Shown piece after piece: positions 1-7,550 of a stretch of 32,876 nucleotides of DNA (within the stretch, counting starts at the first letter, position 1; every line of letters starts with the position of its first letter). Made by a program: the position numbers and the translations under genes. Under the pieces are notes generated by a model. That model searched no databases. It worked only from the letters and a program-made list of their open reading frames with translations, and was not told the DNA's origin. This stretch comes from Geodermatophilus marinus (GTDB lineage Bacteria; Actinomycetota; Actinomycetes; Mycobacteriales; Geodermatophilaceae), in the NCBI RefSeq assembly GCF_003428645.1, contig NZ_QVQH01000038.1, positions 1 to 32,876 of the forward strand, in the 5' to 3' direction.

Positions 1-95
1 CCTACCACCGCCGGCGTCGCCAAGACGCCCTCGGTCGACTCACGCCCATCGAGTACGAGACCATCACACCCACACTGGCCGCTCAGGCCGCCTGA
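1..95 (+). CDS. IS3-family transposase (OrfB), C-terminal fragment
   Basis: Frame 3 reads YHRRRRQDALGRLTPIEYE followed by about 11 residues and a TGA at 93-95. The YH-RRR-(H/Q)-ALG-LTP-(I/V)-(E/Q)YE signature is the conserved end of the DDE integrase domain of IS3-family OrfB transposases. These enzymes cut and rejoin the element's ends during transposition. The 5' part is cut off by the window edge, so it cannot be judged whether the gene is intact. It borders a gene-poor region, which fits an insertion hotspot or a decayed island. Confidence 0.75.
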   Translation, partial: YHRRRRQDALGRLTPIEYETITPTLAAQAA

Positions 96-130
96 CCCAA
101 CCTGTCACCGATCCGTGCAGCAGTCCCCCA
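1..130 (+). mobile_element. Right end of an IS3-family insertion sequence (partial)
   Basis: Positions 3-95 encode the C-terminus of an IS3-family transposase. The following non-coding stretch ends in cagtccccca at about 130. IS3 elements end in 5'-TG...CA-3', so 130 is a plausible terminus. The left end lies outside the window, so the terminal inverted repeat and any target duplication cannot be confirmed. Confidence 0.6.
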
Positions 131-1016
131 TCTGGTAGCGATTGGTGACAACCGACCACCGATGGCATCCGAATCCTCCGGTTCTCCTCCTGTTGCTGGT
201 GTCCGGGCCCGGGCCCGGCCTGTGGACGCGGGCCGTGCTCATCGGCCGATGCCCGGCGCGGCGCCTCCGCGGGCGAGGGAGGGGCCGCGCCGTTCGGCCT
301 CGGGCCGGGGAACGCTCGGTACCGGCGCGACGGCCCGCGGGGGAGCCGCCGCGGTCCGGTAGCGCGACCGGTCCTGGCGGTCGCGGGCGGCCGCTCGAGC
401 GGCCAGCTCGGCGGCGTGGCCGGGGCCGAGCTCGGCCCGGTCGCGGCCGAAGACGGCGATCCACCGCGCCCGGGCCTTCGGCCGGCCCCGGTCGGCCTCC
501 GGATACACCCGGGCGGCCGCCGCCGACCCGGCGTACACCTTCATTCCACCGCGCATCCTCAATGCCACCCAACAATGACCAACGGGTCACCCCTAGAAGC
601 AGCGGTGAGCCCCGTGAAGCGGGGCCCGATCTACCTCTATCGGTAGCATGCGTGCCGTTCTCCGGTGAAGGTCTGAGCTCTCCCGGAAAAAATCTGCAGT
701 GGCGCGCTCAGGCCGTTCGCGGGTGCCATTCCGTTGGTCGTTGACGGTGATTGTCGAGGAGAGCAGGTCGCAGTCTTCCCGGCGGCACGTTCTGATGAGG
801 GTCACCTCCGCGATGCACCGACTCCCGTCGCGCGGCCCCTGCGGCACGGTCGCGCGGATGTTGAGCGGCTCCTGGACGACGAGGCCGCGGGCGGTTGGCA
901 GCGTGTCCCGGTCGCCTTCCCCGTGCGGGAAACCTCACCGAGCGGGGCCTACGGGACGGCGGACGAGGGGCACCCGCTCCGTCCTGCGGTGTTCCCGGTC
1001 GGGGTTCCGCTCGCGG
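131..1016. other. Gene-poor, decayed intergenic region next to the IS end
   Basis: No convincing intact gene is seen in about 890 bp. Open frames on both strands lack recognisable domains. One plus-strand frame (734-1030, TTG start) is somewhat protein-like but has no ribosome binding site, lower GC at third positions than the neighbours, and runs into the end of the DUF1801 gene. A GC-rich hairpin (609-625, stem gccccg/cggggc) and a second small inverted repeat (631-646, ctacc/ggtag) lie side by side. A possible relaxase remnant is listed separately. The segment 540-800 is less GC-rich than its surroundings, which suggests foreign or decaying DNA. Confidence 0.5.
239..568 (-). pseudogene. 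Possible remnant of a relaxase-like (mobilisation) gene
   Basis: The minus-strand frame contains, from an internal ATG near 544, MKVYAGSAAAARVYPEADR. From memory this resembles the start of relaxase-domain proteins of actinobacterial integrated elements, which begin M-K-hydrophobic-Y-x-G-S-A-A-A-A-R-x-Y-x-E-A-D-R. The similarity fades after about 20 residues, and the frame ends after about 100 residues, far short of a relaxase. It sits beside an IS3 end in gene-poor DNA. It is best read as a degraded fragment. Chance resemblance in high-GC DNA cannot be excluded. Confidence 0.25.
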
Positions 1017-1388
1017 TCACATCCAGTTGACGCCGTGTTGCTCGTGCTCGCGGACGCGGAACTCGATCATCTTGGTGAGTAGTGGCCGGGGTGGGGTGGT
1101 GTCGTAGGGCAATGCGATGGTGCCTTTGCCGGTGCGGTAGCCGGTGAGTTCGGTTTCGAAGGCGGCGCGGGTGGATGGCGTGAAGGCGAGGCTGGCGTGG
1201 GTCTTGTGTCCACTGAACATGAACAAGATGACGCCGTCGGGGTGGACGTAGGCCGGGTGGCCCCACTTGATCTGCTCGACCGCGTCAGGAACGGCGTCTC
1301 GGGACAGTGTGCGAAGTTCGCTGAGGAGTGCGCGGCCGGCCGGTGGTGCTGTGTTGATGTACTCGTCGATGGTCGTTGGCTTGGACAT
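1017..1388 (-). CDS. DUF1801 (YdhG/iron-chaperone-like) domain protein
   Basis: This is a 123-residue protein starting MSKPTTIDEYI. The frame is open further upstream, but this ATG has a purine-rich site (GAAGGAGAG) just before it and begins the domain at its usual place. Family features visible are the opening 'IDEYI', the central 'DAVEQIKWGHPAY' strand-helix unit, 'LFMFSGHKTHASLAF', and the C-terminal 'GKGTIALPYD' with a final helix. The fold is that of the DUF1801/YdhG group, related to frataxin-like proteins and of unproven function. It lies downstream of the HelR gene on the same strand, with a DUF1905 remnant between them. DUF1801 and DUF1905 proteins are both small and poorly characterised. 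Function is unknown; the family call is firm. Confidence 0.85.
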   Translation of the reverse strand: MSKPTTIDEYINTAPPAGRALLSELRTLSRDAVPDAVEQIKWGHPAYVHPDGVILFMFSGHKTHASLAFTPSTRAAFETELTGYRTGKGTIALPYDTTPPRPLLTKMIEFRVREHEQHGVNWM

Positions 1389-1490
1389 CGTCTCTCCTTC
1401 GATCCTGGTACCTGGTCCGTTGGTTGTGGAGCGGCTAGTGGTCATCTCCGTTGAAACGTCGAGGGTCTGGCGTCCAGGCGGTGGGGTGTC

Positions 1491-1659
1491 CCGCCGGTCG
1501 CGCCACGCGCTGGTCGACCAGGTCCGCCCGTCGACCGTCGCGGTCACCGGCACCCGGCCGAAGGGGCCGGCGACCTCCGGCGCGTGCTCCGCCGGCACCG
1601 GGGCGAACACCCAGCCCCCCGGCGCCGGGGGTGCGCACGAGGGTCGCGTCGAAGGGCAC
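1491..1659 (-). pseudogene. DUF1905 domain protein, frameshifted and 3'-truncated
   Basis: A GTG at 1659 opens with PFDATLVRTPGAGG. After a single-base slip in the C6 run at 1615-1620 (plus strand), the next frame continues with WVFAPVPAEHAPEVAGPFG, then VPVTATVDGRTWSTS and AWRDRR. Together these give the N-terminal two-thirds of DUF1905: hydrophobic strand, 'GGW.F..VP', 'FGR.PV.ATVDG..W.TS'. The typical tail ('LPV...R...G...GD.V.V.L') is missing after about 1491. One extra G on the coding strand explains the shift, and could be a true mutation or a homopolymer sequencing error. The absent C-terminus argues that the gene is dead in any case. Confidence 0.6.
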
Positions 1660-1715
1660 GGGCGGCAGCGTGCCACGGCGGGACGACGGTCCCGGGACGT
1701 CCGGACCTCCCCGGG

Positions 1716-3932
1716 TCACGACGAGGTGAGGACGACGAGCCGCTGGGTCGCCCGCGTCATCGCGACGTAGCGGTCGACCGCTCCCGCGACGCCCGTGCCG
1801 AACTCCTGGGGGTCGACCAGGACGACCAGGTCGAACTCCAGCCCCGTGACCAGCTCCGGGGGCAGCGACCGGACGCGGTCCCCGGGCAGCGACCCCGCCC
1901 GGAACCCGGGGTCGCCGATGACGCACGCGGTCCCCTCGGCGTGCGCGGCCAGCCAGTCGGCGAGGAGCCGGTCCCGCTCCGACACCCGGCCGTGCTGCAC
2001 GGGGACACCGCTGCGGCGGACGGACGTCGGCACGTTGGCGTCCGGGATCGCGGCCCGGATGACCGGCTCGGCCTCCGCCATCACCTCCGCCGGCGTCCGG
2101 TAGTTGACGGTCAGGGATGCCACGGTGATCTCCTCGAGGCCGACCCGCCGCAGCCGTTCCGGCCACGACTCGCCGAACCCGCGCCTGGCCTGCGCGCGGT
2201 CCCCGACGACGGTCAGGCTCCGGGACGGGCAGCGGCGCAGCAGCACCTGCCACTCGGCGTCGGTCAGCTCCTGGGCCTCGTCCACGACGACGTGCGCGAA
2301 CGGGCCCGCCAGCCGGTCCGGCGCGGCGGTGGGCAGCGCGGCCTCGTCGACCAGGGCGTCGCGGAGGTCCTGCTGGCGCAGGCTCGTCATGAGCAGCAGC
2401 TCGGAGTCGTCGGTAGCGATCAGCTCGTCGATCACGCCGGCCATGCGCTCGCGCTCGACGGCGGCCGCGGCCTCCTGCCGACGCCGCCGCCGGGACGTCC
2501 CCGGGTCGCCGAGCCGCTGCCGCGCCGCGTCCAGCAGCGGCAGGTCCGGCACCGTCCAGGCCCGGGGGTCCGCCCGCTGCAGCACCCGGACCTCGTCGGT
2601 GCCCAGCCACGGGGCGCAGCGGCGCAGGTAGGCGGGCACCGACCACAGGTCGGCGACGAGGTCGGGGGCCTCGAGCAGCGGCCACGCGCGGGAGAACGTC
2701 CCGTGCAGGTCCTCGTCCGCCCGCAGGGACGCACGGAGCAGGTCCGCCGGGACGTCGGCGTCGTGCGCGTCGGCGACGATCGCGACCAGCGCCTCCCAGA
2801 CCTGGTCGCGCGCCTCGTTGTGCGGGGTGCCGGGTTCGGGCGCGCCGAACGCCTCGGCCCAGTCGTCGGGGCCCAGTCGGACGTCGGCCCAGGGGGTGCT
2901 CACCGTCGTCCCCCTGGCCGGGGGCTCCTCGTAGAACCGGACGGCCGCCTCGATCGCCGCCGCCATCCCCGCCGACGCCTTCAGCGCGGCCACCCGCGGG
3001 TCCGGCTCGGCCACCGCGGTGGCGCCCTCGGGGACGAGATCGCGGAGGGTGGCCGTCTGCACCCCCTCCTCGCCGAGGCCGGGGAGGACGTCGGAGACGT
3101 AGGCCAGGTAGGGCTGGTGCGGGCCGACGAACAGCACGCCGCCCCGGTGGTGCCCGAGGCGGGGATCGGCGTAGAGGAGGTAGGCGGTGCGGTGCAGGGC
3201 GACGACGGTCTTGCCCGTCCCGGGGCCGCCGTCGACGACGAGGGCACCGTGGGACCCGGCGCGGATGATGGCGTCCTGGTCGGCCTGGATGGTGCCGAGC
3301 ACGTCGCGCATCCGGGCCGACCGGTGGGCGCCGAGGCCGGCGATGAACGCGGACTGGTCGTCGAGGGCGGCGTGCCCCTCGAGGCCGTCCGGGGTGAACA
3401 CCTCGTCCCAGTAGTCGGTGACCCGGCCGCGGGTCCAGCGGTACCTGCGGCGGCTGGCCAGCCCCATCGGGTCGGCGTGCGTGGCGCCGAAGAACGGCTC
3501 GGCCGCGGGGGAGCGCCAGTCCACCAGCAGCCGGCGGCCCGAGCCGTCCGTGAGGCCGAGCCGCCCGACGTACACGGGCGCGGGGTCCTCGACCCGGACC
3601 ATGCGGCCCAGGCACAGGTCCAGGCCGAAGCGGCGCAGGGTGCGCAGGCGGGCGGTCAGCCGGTGCACCTCGAGGTCCCGGTCCAGCGCCTCCTGGCCGG
3701 TGCCGCCGGGCGCCCTGCGCTCGGCCGCCAGGCGGTCGGAGAGGTCGGCGACCGACCGCGCGAGGCTCTCGGCCACGGCCGCGAAGTGCTCCTCGTCACC
3801 GGCGATCAGAGCCGGGTCGGCCTTGGCCGCGAGGCGGTCCGGGAGGTCGAAGGCCCCGGCCGGTGGGGGGTGGACCGCCCCGGTCCCGGTCGACGTCCCA
3901 CGCGCCCCACCTGCCGACGGCACCCGGTGCAT
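1716..3932 (-). CDS. helR: HelR/HelD-family RNA polymerase recycling ATPase (superfamily 1 helicase-like)
   Basis: This 738-residue UvrD/Rep-like ATPase is of the HelD class. An N-terminal helical region (about 30-110) would form the coiled-coil arm that enters RNA polymerase. It is followed by the HelD signature 'VYVGRLGLTDGSGRRLLVDW' with 'SPAAEPFF', then 'TRGRVTDY', Walker A GGPGTGKT (about 235-242), Walker B with DEAQ (VVVDEAQELTD, about 550), 'VNYRTPAEV', and the closing 'YVAMTRATQRLVVLTS'. Length matches actinobacterial HelR. Members displace stalled or rifamycin-bound RNA polymerase from DNA; HelR gives rifamycin tolerance in Streptomyces and mycobacteria. The ATG at 3932 follows an AGGGGG site about 8 nt upstream. 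A rifamycin-associated element lies 57 bp upstream, which supports HelR over generic HelD. The plain helicase role of UvrD is less likely. Confidence 0.9.
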   Translation of the reverse strand: MHRVPSAGGARGTSTGTGAVHPPPAGAFDLPDRLAAKADPALIAGDEEHFAAVAESLARSVADLSDRLAAERRAPGGTGQEALDRDLEVHRLTARLRTLRRFGLDLCLGRMVRVEDPAPVYVGRLGLTDGSGRRLLVDWRSPAAEPFFGATHADPMGLASRRRYRWTRGRVTDYWDEVFTPDGLEGHAALDDQSAFIAGLGAHRSARMRDVLGTIQADQDAIIRAGSHGALVVDGGPGTGKTVVALHRTAYLLYADPRLGHHRGGVLFVGPHQPYLAYVSDVLPGLGEEGVQTATLRDLVPEGATAVAEPDPRVAALKASAGMAAAIEAAVRFYEEPPARGTTVSTPWADVRLGPDDWAEAFGAPEPGTPHNEARDQVWEALVAIVADAHDADVPADLLRASLRADEDLHGTFSRAWPLLEAPDLVADLWSVPAYLRRCAPWLGTDEVRVLQRADPRAWTVPDLPLLDAARQRLGDPGTSRRRRRQEAAAAVERERMAGVIDELIATDDSELLLMTSLRQQDLRDALVDEAALPTAAPDRLAGPFAHVVVDEAQELTDAEWQVLLRRCPSRSLTVVGDRAQARRGFGESWPERLRRVGLEEITVASLTVNYRTPAEVMAEAEPVIRAAIPDANVPTSVRRSGVPVQHGRVSERDRLLADWLAAHAEGTACVIGDPGFRAGSLPGDRVRSLPPELVTGLEFDLVVLVDPQEFGTGVAGAVDRYVAMTRATQRLVVLTSS

Positions 3933-3989
3933 CTCGCGACCCCCTCGCCCGCGCTCCCGCCTCCGGCCGGCGATTCTGCGGGCCTCCCC

Positions 3990-4008
3990 GGGTCTTGCCG
4001 CAAGCCCC
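3990..4008 (-). promoter_or_regulatory. Rifamycin-associated element (RAE) upstream of helR
   Basis: The minus strand reads GGGGCTTGCGGCAAGACCC, a 19-bp palindrome with one imperfect pair. The published actinobacterial RAE, as I recall it, is GGGGCTTGCGGCAAGGCCC, so there is one difference. RAEs mark genes induced by rifamycins, including helR and rifamycin-modifying enzymes. A possible -10 (CAGAAT, 3973-3978) lies downstream at 19 nt from TTGCGG inside the RAE. The helR start codon is 57 bp beyond the element. Confidence 0.85.
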
Positions 4009-4103
4009 GGGGGGCGCTGTACGTTGAGGTGGTAACGGGGGTGGGCGCCGAGCGCGCCGCTGGCCGGGCCTCCTCCCGGCCCAGCCCGGACCTGCCACCG
4101 ACG

Positions 4104-4140
4104 ACGAGGGCGCGGCCCCGGGTGCCGGGACCGCGCCCTC
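4104..4140 (-). terminator. Hairpin terminator of the secreted-protein gene
   Basis: Two perfect 11-nt arms (4104-4114 and 4130-4140, CGAGGGCGCGG/CCGCGCCCTCG) surround an inner CCCGG/CCGGG stem. The hairpin begins about 20 bp beyond the minus-strand stop at 4161. It lacks a U-tract, as is common for actinobacterial terminators. It could also shield the helR promoter from read-through. Confidence 0.7.
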
Positions 4141-4160
4141 GCGTGCCGAGGCGCGCCAGG

Positions 4161-4814
4161 TCAGGGGGTGAAGCTCACGTGGACGTGGTCCATGTGGTTC
4201 GCCGTCGCGGAGCCGCGGTCCTCCATCGCCTGCCAGCCGGAGCCCCCGGCCATGTGGATCCGCTGCTGCCAGATGACGTACTCGACGTTGAACCGCTCGG
4301 CGTTGTCGAGCACGTACTGGGCGATGGCGTCCCCGGTCGCGGAGTCGCCGTAGACCATGAAGTCGGCGGCGAGCTCCTGCGTGGGGGAGTGGCCCGGGCG
4401 CGTGTAGACGGTCGACACCCCGAAGGTCTGCGTGACCTCGGCGACCACCGGGCGGACGTGCGGGGCCCACGCGCTGTAGGCGGTCGAGGTCGGGGTCGGC
4501 GCACCGACGAGGTCGGTGGTGACCGGCGCGGCGGCGGGGGCAGCGGCCGGTGCGGCGGCGGGTGCGGCGGCCGGCGCGGCGGCGGGTGCCGGGGCCGGTG
4601 CGGCCTCGCTGCTGGACCACGAGCCCCAGTGCCCGTCACCCCGGCCGTCCCGGTGGTCGTCGGCCTGGGCGACCGACTGGCCGCCGAGGGCCAGAGCGAG
4701 GGAGAAGGCGCCCACGGCCGCGCCCTGGAGCGCCCGGCGACGGGCCGTGCGGGGACGGCCGATCGCGTCGGCGGAGAGGTCGGGCGTGGCGGGGTGCTGG
4801 CTGTTGTCGAGCAT
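4161..4814 (-). CDS. Secreted protein with Ala/Pro linker and ARB-07466/VldE-like C-terminal domain
   Basis: This is a 217-residue exported protein. Residues 1-51 form a signal peptide with an arginine cluster (RTARRRALQG, possibly Tat-type) and a hydrophobic core ending in SVAQA. Next come a charged segment (DDHRDGRGDG), a low-complexity PAAA repeat (about 70-97, encoded by 12-bp repeats), and a globular domain (about 105-217). That domain carries 'VAEVTQTFGVSTVYTR', 'ELAADFMVYGD', 'VEYVIWQQRIH' and the closing 'ANHMDHVHVSF'. It matches the domain seen at the C-terminus of actinobacterial peptidoglycan-associated secreted proteins (ARB-07466-like). The ATG at 4814 has AGGAG about 10 nt upstream. 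The c-di-AMP riboswitch 340 nt upstream supports a cell-wall or osmotic role. No enzymatic activity is assigned. Confidence 0.8.
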   Translation of the reverse strand: MLDNSQHPATPDLSADAIGRPRTARRRALQGAAVGAFSLALALGGQSVAQADDHRDGRGDGHWGSWSSSEAAPAPAPAAAPAAAPAAAPAAAPAAAPVTTDLVGAPTPTSTAYSAWAPHVRPVVAEVTQTFGVSTVYTRPGHSPTQELAADFMVYGDSATGDAIAQYVLDNAERFNVEYVIWQQRIHMAGGSGWQAMEDRGSATANHMDHVHVSFTP

Positions 4815-5155
4815 GGCTGAGGAACTCCTGAGAGGTCGGTCCCGCGACGGCCGTCATCGGACGGCCGCCCGGAACGGCGGTGCGGGATGGGGGTGGCGGC
4901 TCGAGGCCGGGTCGACAGGCGGTCTGGCAGGCGTGGTCGGCAGGCGGGCGCGGGGTCCCCGGCGGGCCGGCGCGACCGGGCGTGGAGCCCGACCGGCGCC
5001 GGGTGGCGGCGGGGTGCGGCGGCTGTGCCGACCTGGCTGCGCGGACCGGCCTAGACGCGCAGGGGGAGCGCGCCGCGGTGTCGACTGCGGGTGATCACGG
5101 GCGATGGACGGGCCCGTCGGCGCACCATTCGGTGGCTCTCCGTTCTTCCCATGGC
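4815..5155 (-). other. Long leader between c-di-AMP riboswitch and secreted-protein gene
   Basis: About 340 nt separate the riboswitch 3' edge from the start codon at 4814. The stretch holds a 12-nt perfect palindrome (GACGGGCCCGTC, 5107-5118) that could act in a terminator or anti-terminator switch. It also holds a small open frame on the minus strand (ATG at 5152, TAG ending at 5051, 33 residues, arginine-rich, starting MGRTESHRMV). The small frame has only a weak ribosome binding site. No other feature is seen. Confidence 0.45.
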
Positions 5156-5345
5156 CGCCTACCGGGTTAGCTGACGGGTTCGGGCGGGGAAACGCCCTAC
5201 CCACCCCCGAGCGGAGCTCGGGAGGCGGGACTCACCCCACTGGTGCGGTTGGGTCCCCGGCTCGCGCCCGTGCTGGTGGACGCGACTCAGCGGCGCCCGG
5301 CGCGGTTCCCCCGGTGGGGGAAGTACGACCGGCCGGACCGCAGTC
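5156..5345 (-). ncRNA. Cyclic di-AMP (ydaO/yuaA) riboswitch
   Basis: The minus strand shows the family's conserved blocks in order: GGGACCCAAC, then AGTGGGGTGAGTCCCG, a variable GC stem (CCCGAGCTCCGCTCGGG), GGGTAGGGCGTTTCC, and the diagnostic 3' end CCCGAACCCGTCAGCTAACC followed by CGGTAGGCG. This agrees closely with actinobacterial ydaO riboswitches found upstream of resuscitation-promoting factor and NlpC/P60 genes, where c-di-AMP binding turns expression off. The 3' edge at 5156 is well set; the 5' edge near 5345 is approximate. The controlled gene should be the secreted protein at 4161-4814. Confidence 0.88.
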
Positions 5346-5482
5346 ACGGTAGAGACGCCGTCGACTTCCGACAACGCAGATGCGCCTCTACTGGCGACTC
5401 CGCAGGTAATTCACGGCGCGTCGCGCGCAGCCCGGCGTGTCGCGGGTCGTCGGTGGCTGAGCCGCCCGTCCGCCGACCTCCG

Positions 5483-5494
5483 TACCCTCGCGGG
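5483..5494 (+). promoter_or_regulatory. Putative leaderless promoter -10 for selO
   Basis: TACCCT at 5483-5488 lies exactly 6 nt before the GTG at 5495, and no ribosome binding site is present. This spacing fits transcription starting on the start codon, as in many actinobacterial genes. Confidence 0.5.
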
Positions 5495-6958
5495 GTGACC
5501 GCCGTCCCCGCCCCGACCGTCACCCTCGGCGACTCCTTCGCCCGGGAGCTGCCGGAGCTCGCCGTGCCCTGGCGGGCCGTGGAGCCGCCGGAGCCGCGTC
5601 TGCTGGTGCTCAACGAGCCGCTGGCCGCCGAGCTCGGCCTGGACCCGGAGGCGCTGCGGAGCCCGGACGGCGTCCGGTTCCTGGTCGGCACCGCGGTGCC
5701 GGAGGGCGCGCGGCCCGTCGCGCAGGCCTACGCCGGCCACCAGTTCGGCTCCTTCGTCCCGCGGCTCGGGGACGGCCGGGCGCTGCTGCTCGGCGAGCTG
5801 ACCGACGCCGGGGGCCGGGTGCGCGACCTGCACCTCAAGGGATCCGGGCCCACGCCGTTCTCCCGCGGCGGCGACGGGCTGGCCGCGGTGGGGCCGATGC
5901 TGCGCGAGCACCTCGTCGGCGAGGCGATGCACGCGCTCGGCATCCCGACCACCCGGTCCCTCGCCGTCGTCGCGACCGGGCGCCCGGTGCGGCGCGAGAC
6001 GCTGCTGCCCGGCGCCGTGCTCGCGCGGGTGGCGGCCGGCCACCTGCGGGTCGGCACCTTCCAGTACGCCCGCGCCACGGGGGACGTCGACCTGCTGCGC
6101 CGCCTCGCCGACGTGGCGATCGCCCGCCACCACCCCGCCGCCGCGGAGGCCGACCACCCCCACCGGGCGCTGTTCGACGCGGTGGTCGCGGCGCAGGCCG
6201 ACCTGGTGGCCCGGTGGATGCTCGTCGGCTTCGTCCACGGGGTGATGAACACCGACAACACGACCGTCTCCGGGGAGACCCTCGACTACGGGCCCTGCGC
6301 CTTCGTCGACGCCGTCGACCTGGACGCCTCCTACAGCTCGGTCGACGTCGGCGGCCGCTACCGGTACCGCAACCAGCCGGCGGCGGCCGAGTGGAACCTG
6401 GCCCGCTTCGCCGAGGCGCTCCTCCCGCTCCTGGACGACGACGAGGACCGTGCGGTCGTGGTGGCCACGGAGTCCCTCGGCGGTTTCCGCGCGCGCTACG
6501 AGGCGGCGTGGGCGGCCGGGATGCGGGCGAAGCTCGGGCTGCCGGACGGCCTGGACGACGCGGTGGCCGGGGCGCTGGCCGACGACCTGCTGGGGCTCCT
6601 CCAGCGCAACGGCGTGGACCTCACCTCGGCGTTCCGGGCGCTCGGCGCCGCGGCCCGCGGGGACGTCGACCGCGCCCGGCACCTCGTCCTCGACCTCGCC
6701 GGTTTCGACGCGTGGGCGCAGCGCTGGCTGGCCCTCGCCCCGGACGCCGACCGCATGGACCGGGTCAACCCCGTGTACGTCCCGCGCAACCACCTGGTCG
6801 AGGAGGCGCTCACCGCGGCGGTGGGCGGCGACCTCGCGCTGTTCCGGCAGCTGCTGGACGTGGTGACCCGGCCCTTCGACGAGCGGCCGGGGCTGGAGCG
6901 GTACGCGGCCCCCGGCCCGGACACCGGCGTCCCCTACCGCACCTCCTGCGGCACCTGA
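5495..6958 (+). CDS. selO: Protein adenylyltransferase SelO (UPF0061)
   Basis: This 487-residue protein matches the length of bacterial SelO (E. coli about 478). SelO is a pseudokinase that transfers AMP from ATP to Ser/Thr/Tyr of target proteins and is linked to the oxidative stress response. Visible family blocks are '[26 protein letters not shown]' (in parts), the nucleotide-binding '[15 protein letters not shown]' (about 114-128), '[24 protein letters not shown]', the catalytic segment '[20 protein letters not shown]' (about 247-266, with the conserved Asn/Asp pair), and '[15 protein letters not shown]'. It ends in TSCGT, where Cys replaces the selenocysteine of eukaryotic SelO. The start is placed at GTG 5495, giving the usual N-terminus and a leaderless promoter; the frame is open further upstream but without family sequence. 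Confidence 0.93.
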   Translation: MTAVPAPTVTLGDSFARELPELAVPWRAVEPPEPRLLVLNEPLAAELGLDPEALRSPDGVRFLVGTAVPEGARPVAQAYAGHQFGSFVPRLGDGRALLLGELTDAGGRVRDLHLKGSGPTPFSRGGDGLAAVGPMLREHLVGEAMHALGIPTTRSLAVVATGRPVRRETLLPGAVLARVAAGHLRVGTFQYARATGDVDLLRRLADVAIARHHPAAAEADHPHRALFDAVVAAQADLVARWMLVGFVHGVMNTDNTTVSGETLDYGPCAFVDAVDLDASYSSVDVGGRYRYRNQPAAAEWNLARFAEALLPLLDDDEDRAVVVATESLGGFRARYEAAWAAGMRAKLGLPDGLDDAVAGALADDLLGLLQRNGVDLTSAFRALGAAARGDVDRARHLVLDLAGFDAWAQRWLALAPDADRMDRVNPVYVPRNHLVEEALTAAVGGDLALFRQLLDVVTRPFDERPGLERYAAPGPDTGVPYRTSCGT

Positions 6959-7019
6959 TGCGGGCCGTTCCGCTGCCCGCCGGTCGGGACGACGCTGGGC
7001 TGCGGGGCACCGGCGGGAG

Positions 7020-7445
7020 GTGACGCGGTGGGAGGACGAGGAGGGGCGCGCTGCCGACCGGCTCCGGCGAGCCCGGGAGGCGCGCGAGGCGGCCGCGGGG
7101 CGGCGGGACGAGGCGGCGGACCGCCGCGACGAGGCCGGCCGGCTGCGCAACCGCGTCGCCCGCCGGCGCGACGAGGCCGCGGACGAGCGGGACGAGGCGG
7201 CCCGCCGGCGCGAGTGGCAGGCCGACGACCGCGCCGAAGCCGCGCGATCGCGGGAGGCACGGACGGCCGAGCACGGGGAGCGGGCCGCCCGCTGGGAGGC
7301 CGCGCTGGCCGCCCGCGCCGCGGCGTCCTCCGCGGAGGCCGAACGGGCGGCGGCTGCGGCCGACCGCCGGCACGCCGCCGACGACCGCGTGGCCGCCGAT
7401 GCTGACCGGGAGCAGGACGAGGTGGAGCGGGCGCAGCGGGACTGA
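7020..7445 (+). CDS. Highly charged coiled-coil protein, function unknown
   Basis: This 141-residue protein is almost entirely Arg, Glu, Asp and Ala. It has repeats of the type RRDEAADRRDEAGRL, RRRDEAADERDEAARR and AADRRHAADDRVAAD. The period and charge pattern predict a long helix or coiled coil, and there is no signal peptide or membrane segment. Similar repeats are common in actinobacterial hypothetical proteins and in linkers of signalling proteins. The GTG at 7020 has GGGAGG directly before it. It follows selO by 61 bp and could be co-transcribed. It converges on the nuclease gene. The reading frame is supported by the repeat and by strong third-position GC, but the lack of a domain leaves moderate confidence. 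Confidence 0.6.
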   Translation: MTRWEDEEGRAADRLRRAREAREAAAGRRDEAADRRDEAGRLRNRVARRRDEAADERDEAARRREWQADDRAEAARSREARTAEHGERAARWEAALAARAAASSAEAERAAAAADRRHAADDRVAADADREQDEVERAQRD

Positions 7446-7550
7446 GCGAGGACCCCGCGCCCCGCCGGACGTGCCCGGTCCGCGGCCCTGGTGCGGGCCC
7501 TGGACCCGGCGGTGCCGGGATGCCGAGCGGGTCGGTGCCGCCCGGGCGGG

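Noticed and set aside
734..1030. 98-residue plus-strand frame after the IS end
   Set aside because: No ribosome binding site, no recognisable domain, third-position GC below that of neighbours, and overlap with the DUF1801 gene.
1584..4820. Very long open frame on the plus strand across helR
   Set aside because: It is the antisense shadow of the HelR and secreted-protein genes, rich in Arg/Gly/Pro, with no domain; the minus strand shows clear motifs.
4854..5204. 116-residue minus-strand frame upstream of the secreted protein
   Set aside because: Its start lies inside the riboswitch core and its Pro/Arg-rich sequence has no domain; it fits non-coding leader.
6940..6958. Selenocysteine in SelO
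   Set aside because: The position near the C-terminus is encoded by a Cys codon (TSCGT), as in most bacteria, and the TGA after it is the true stop.
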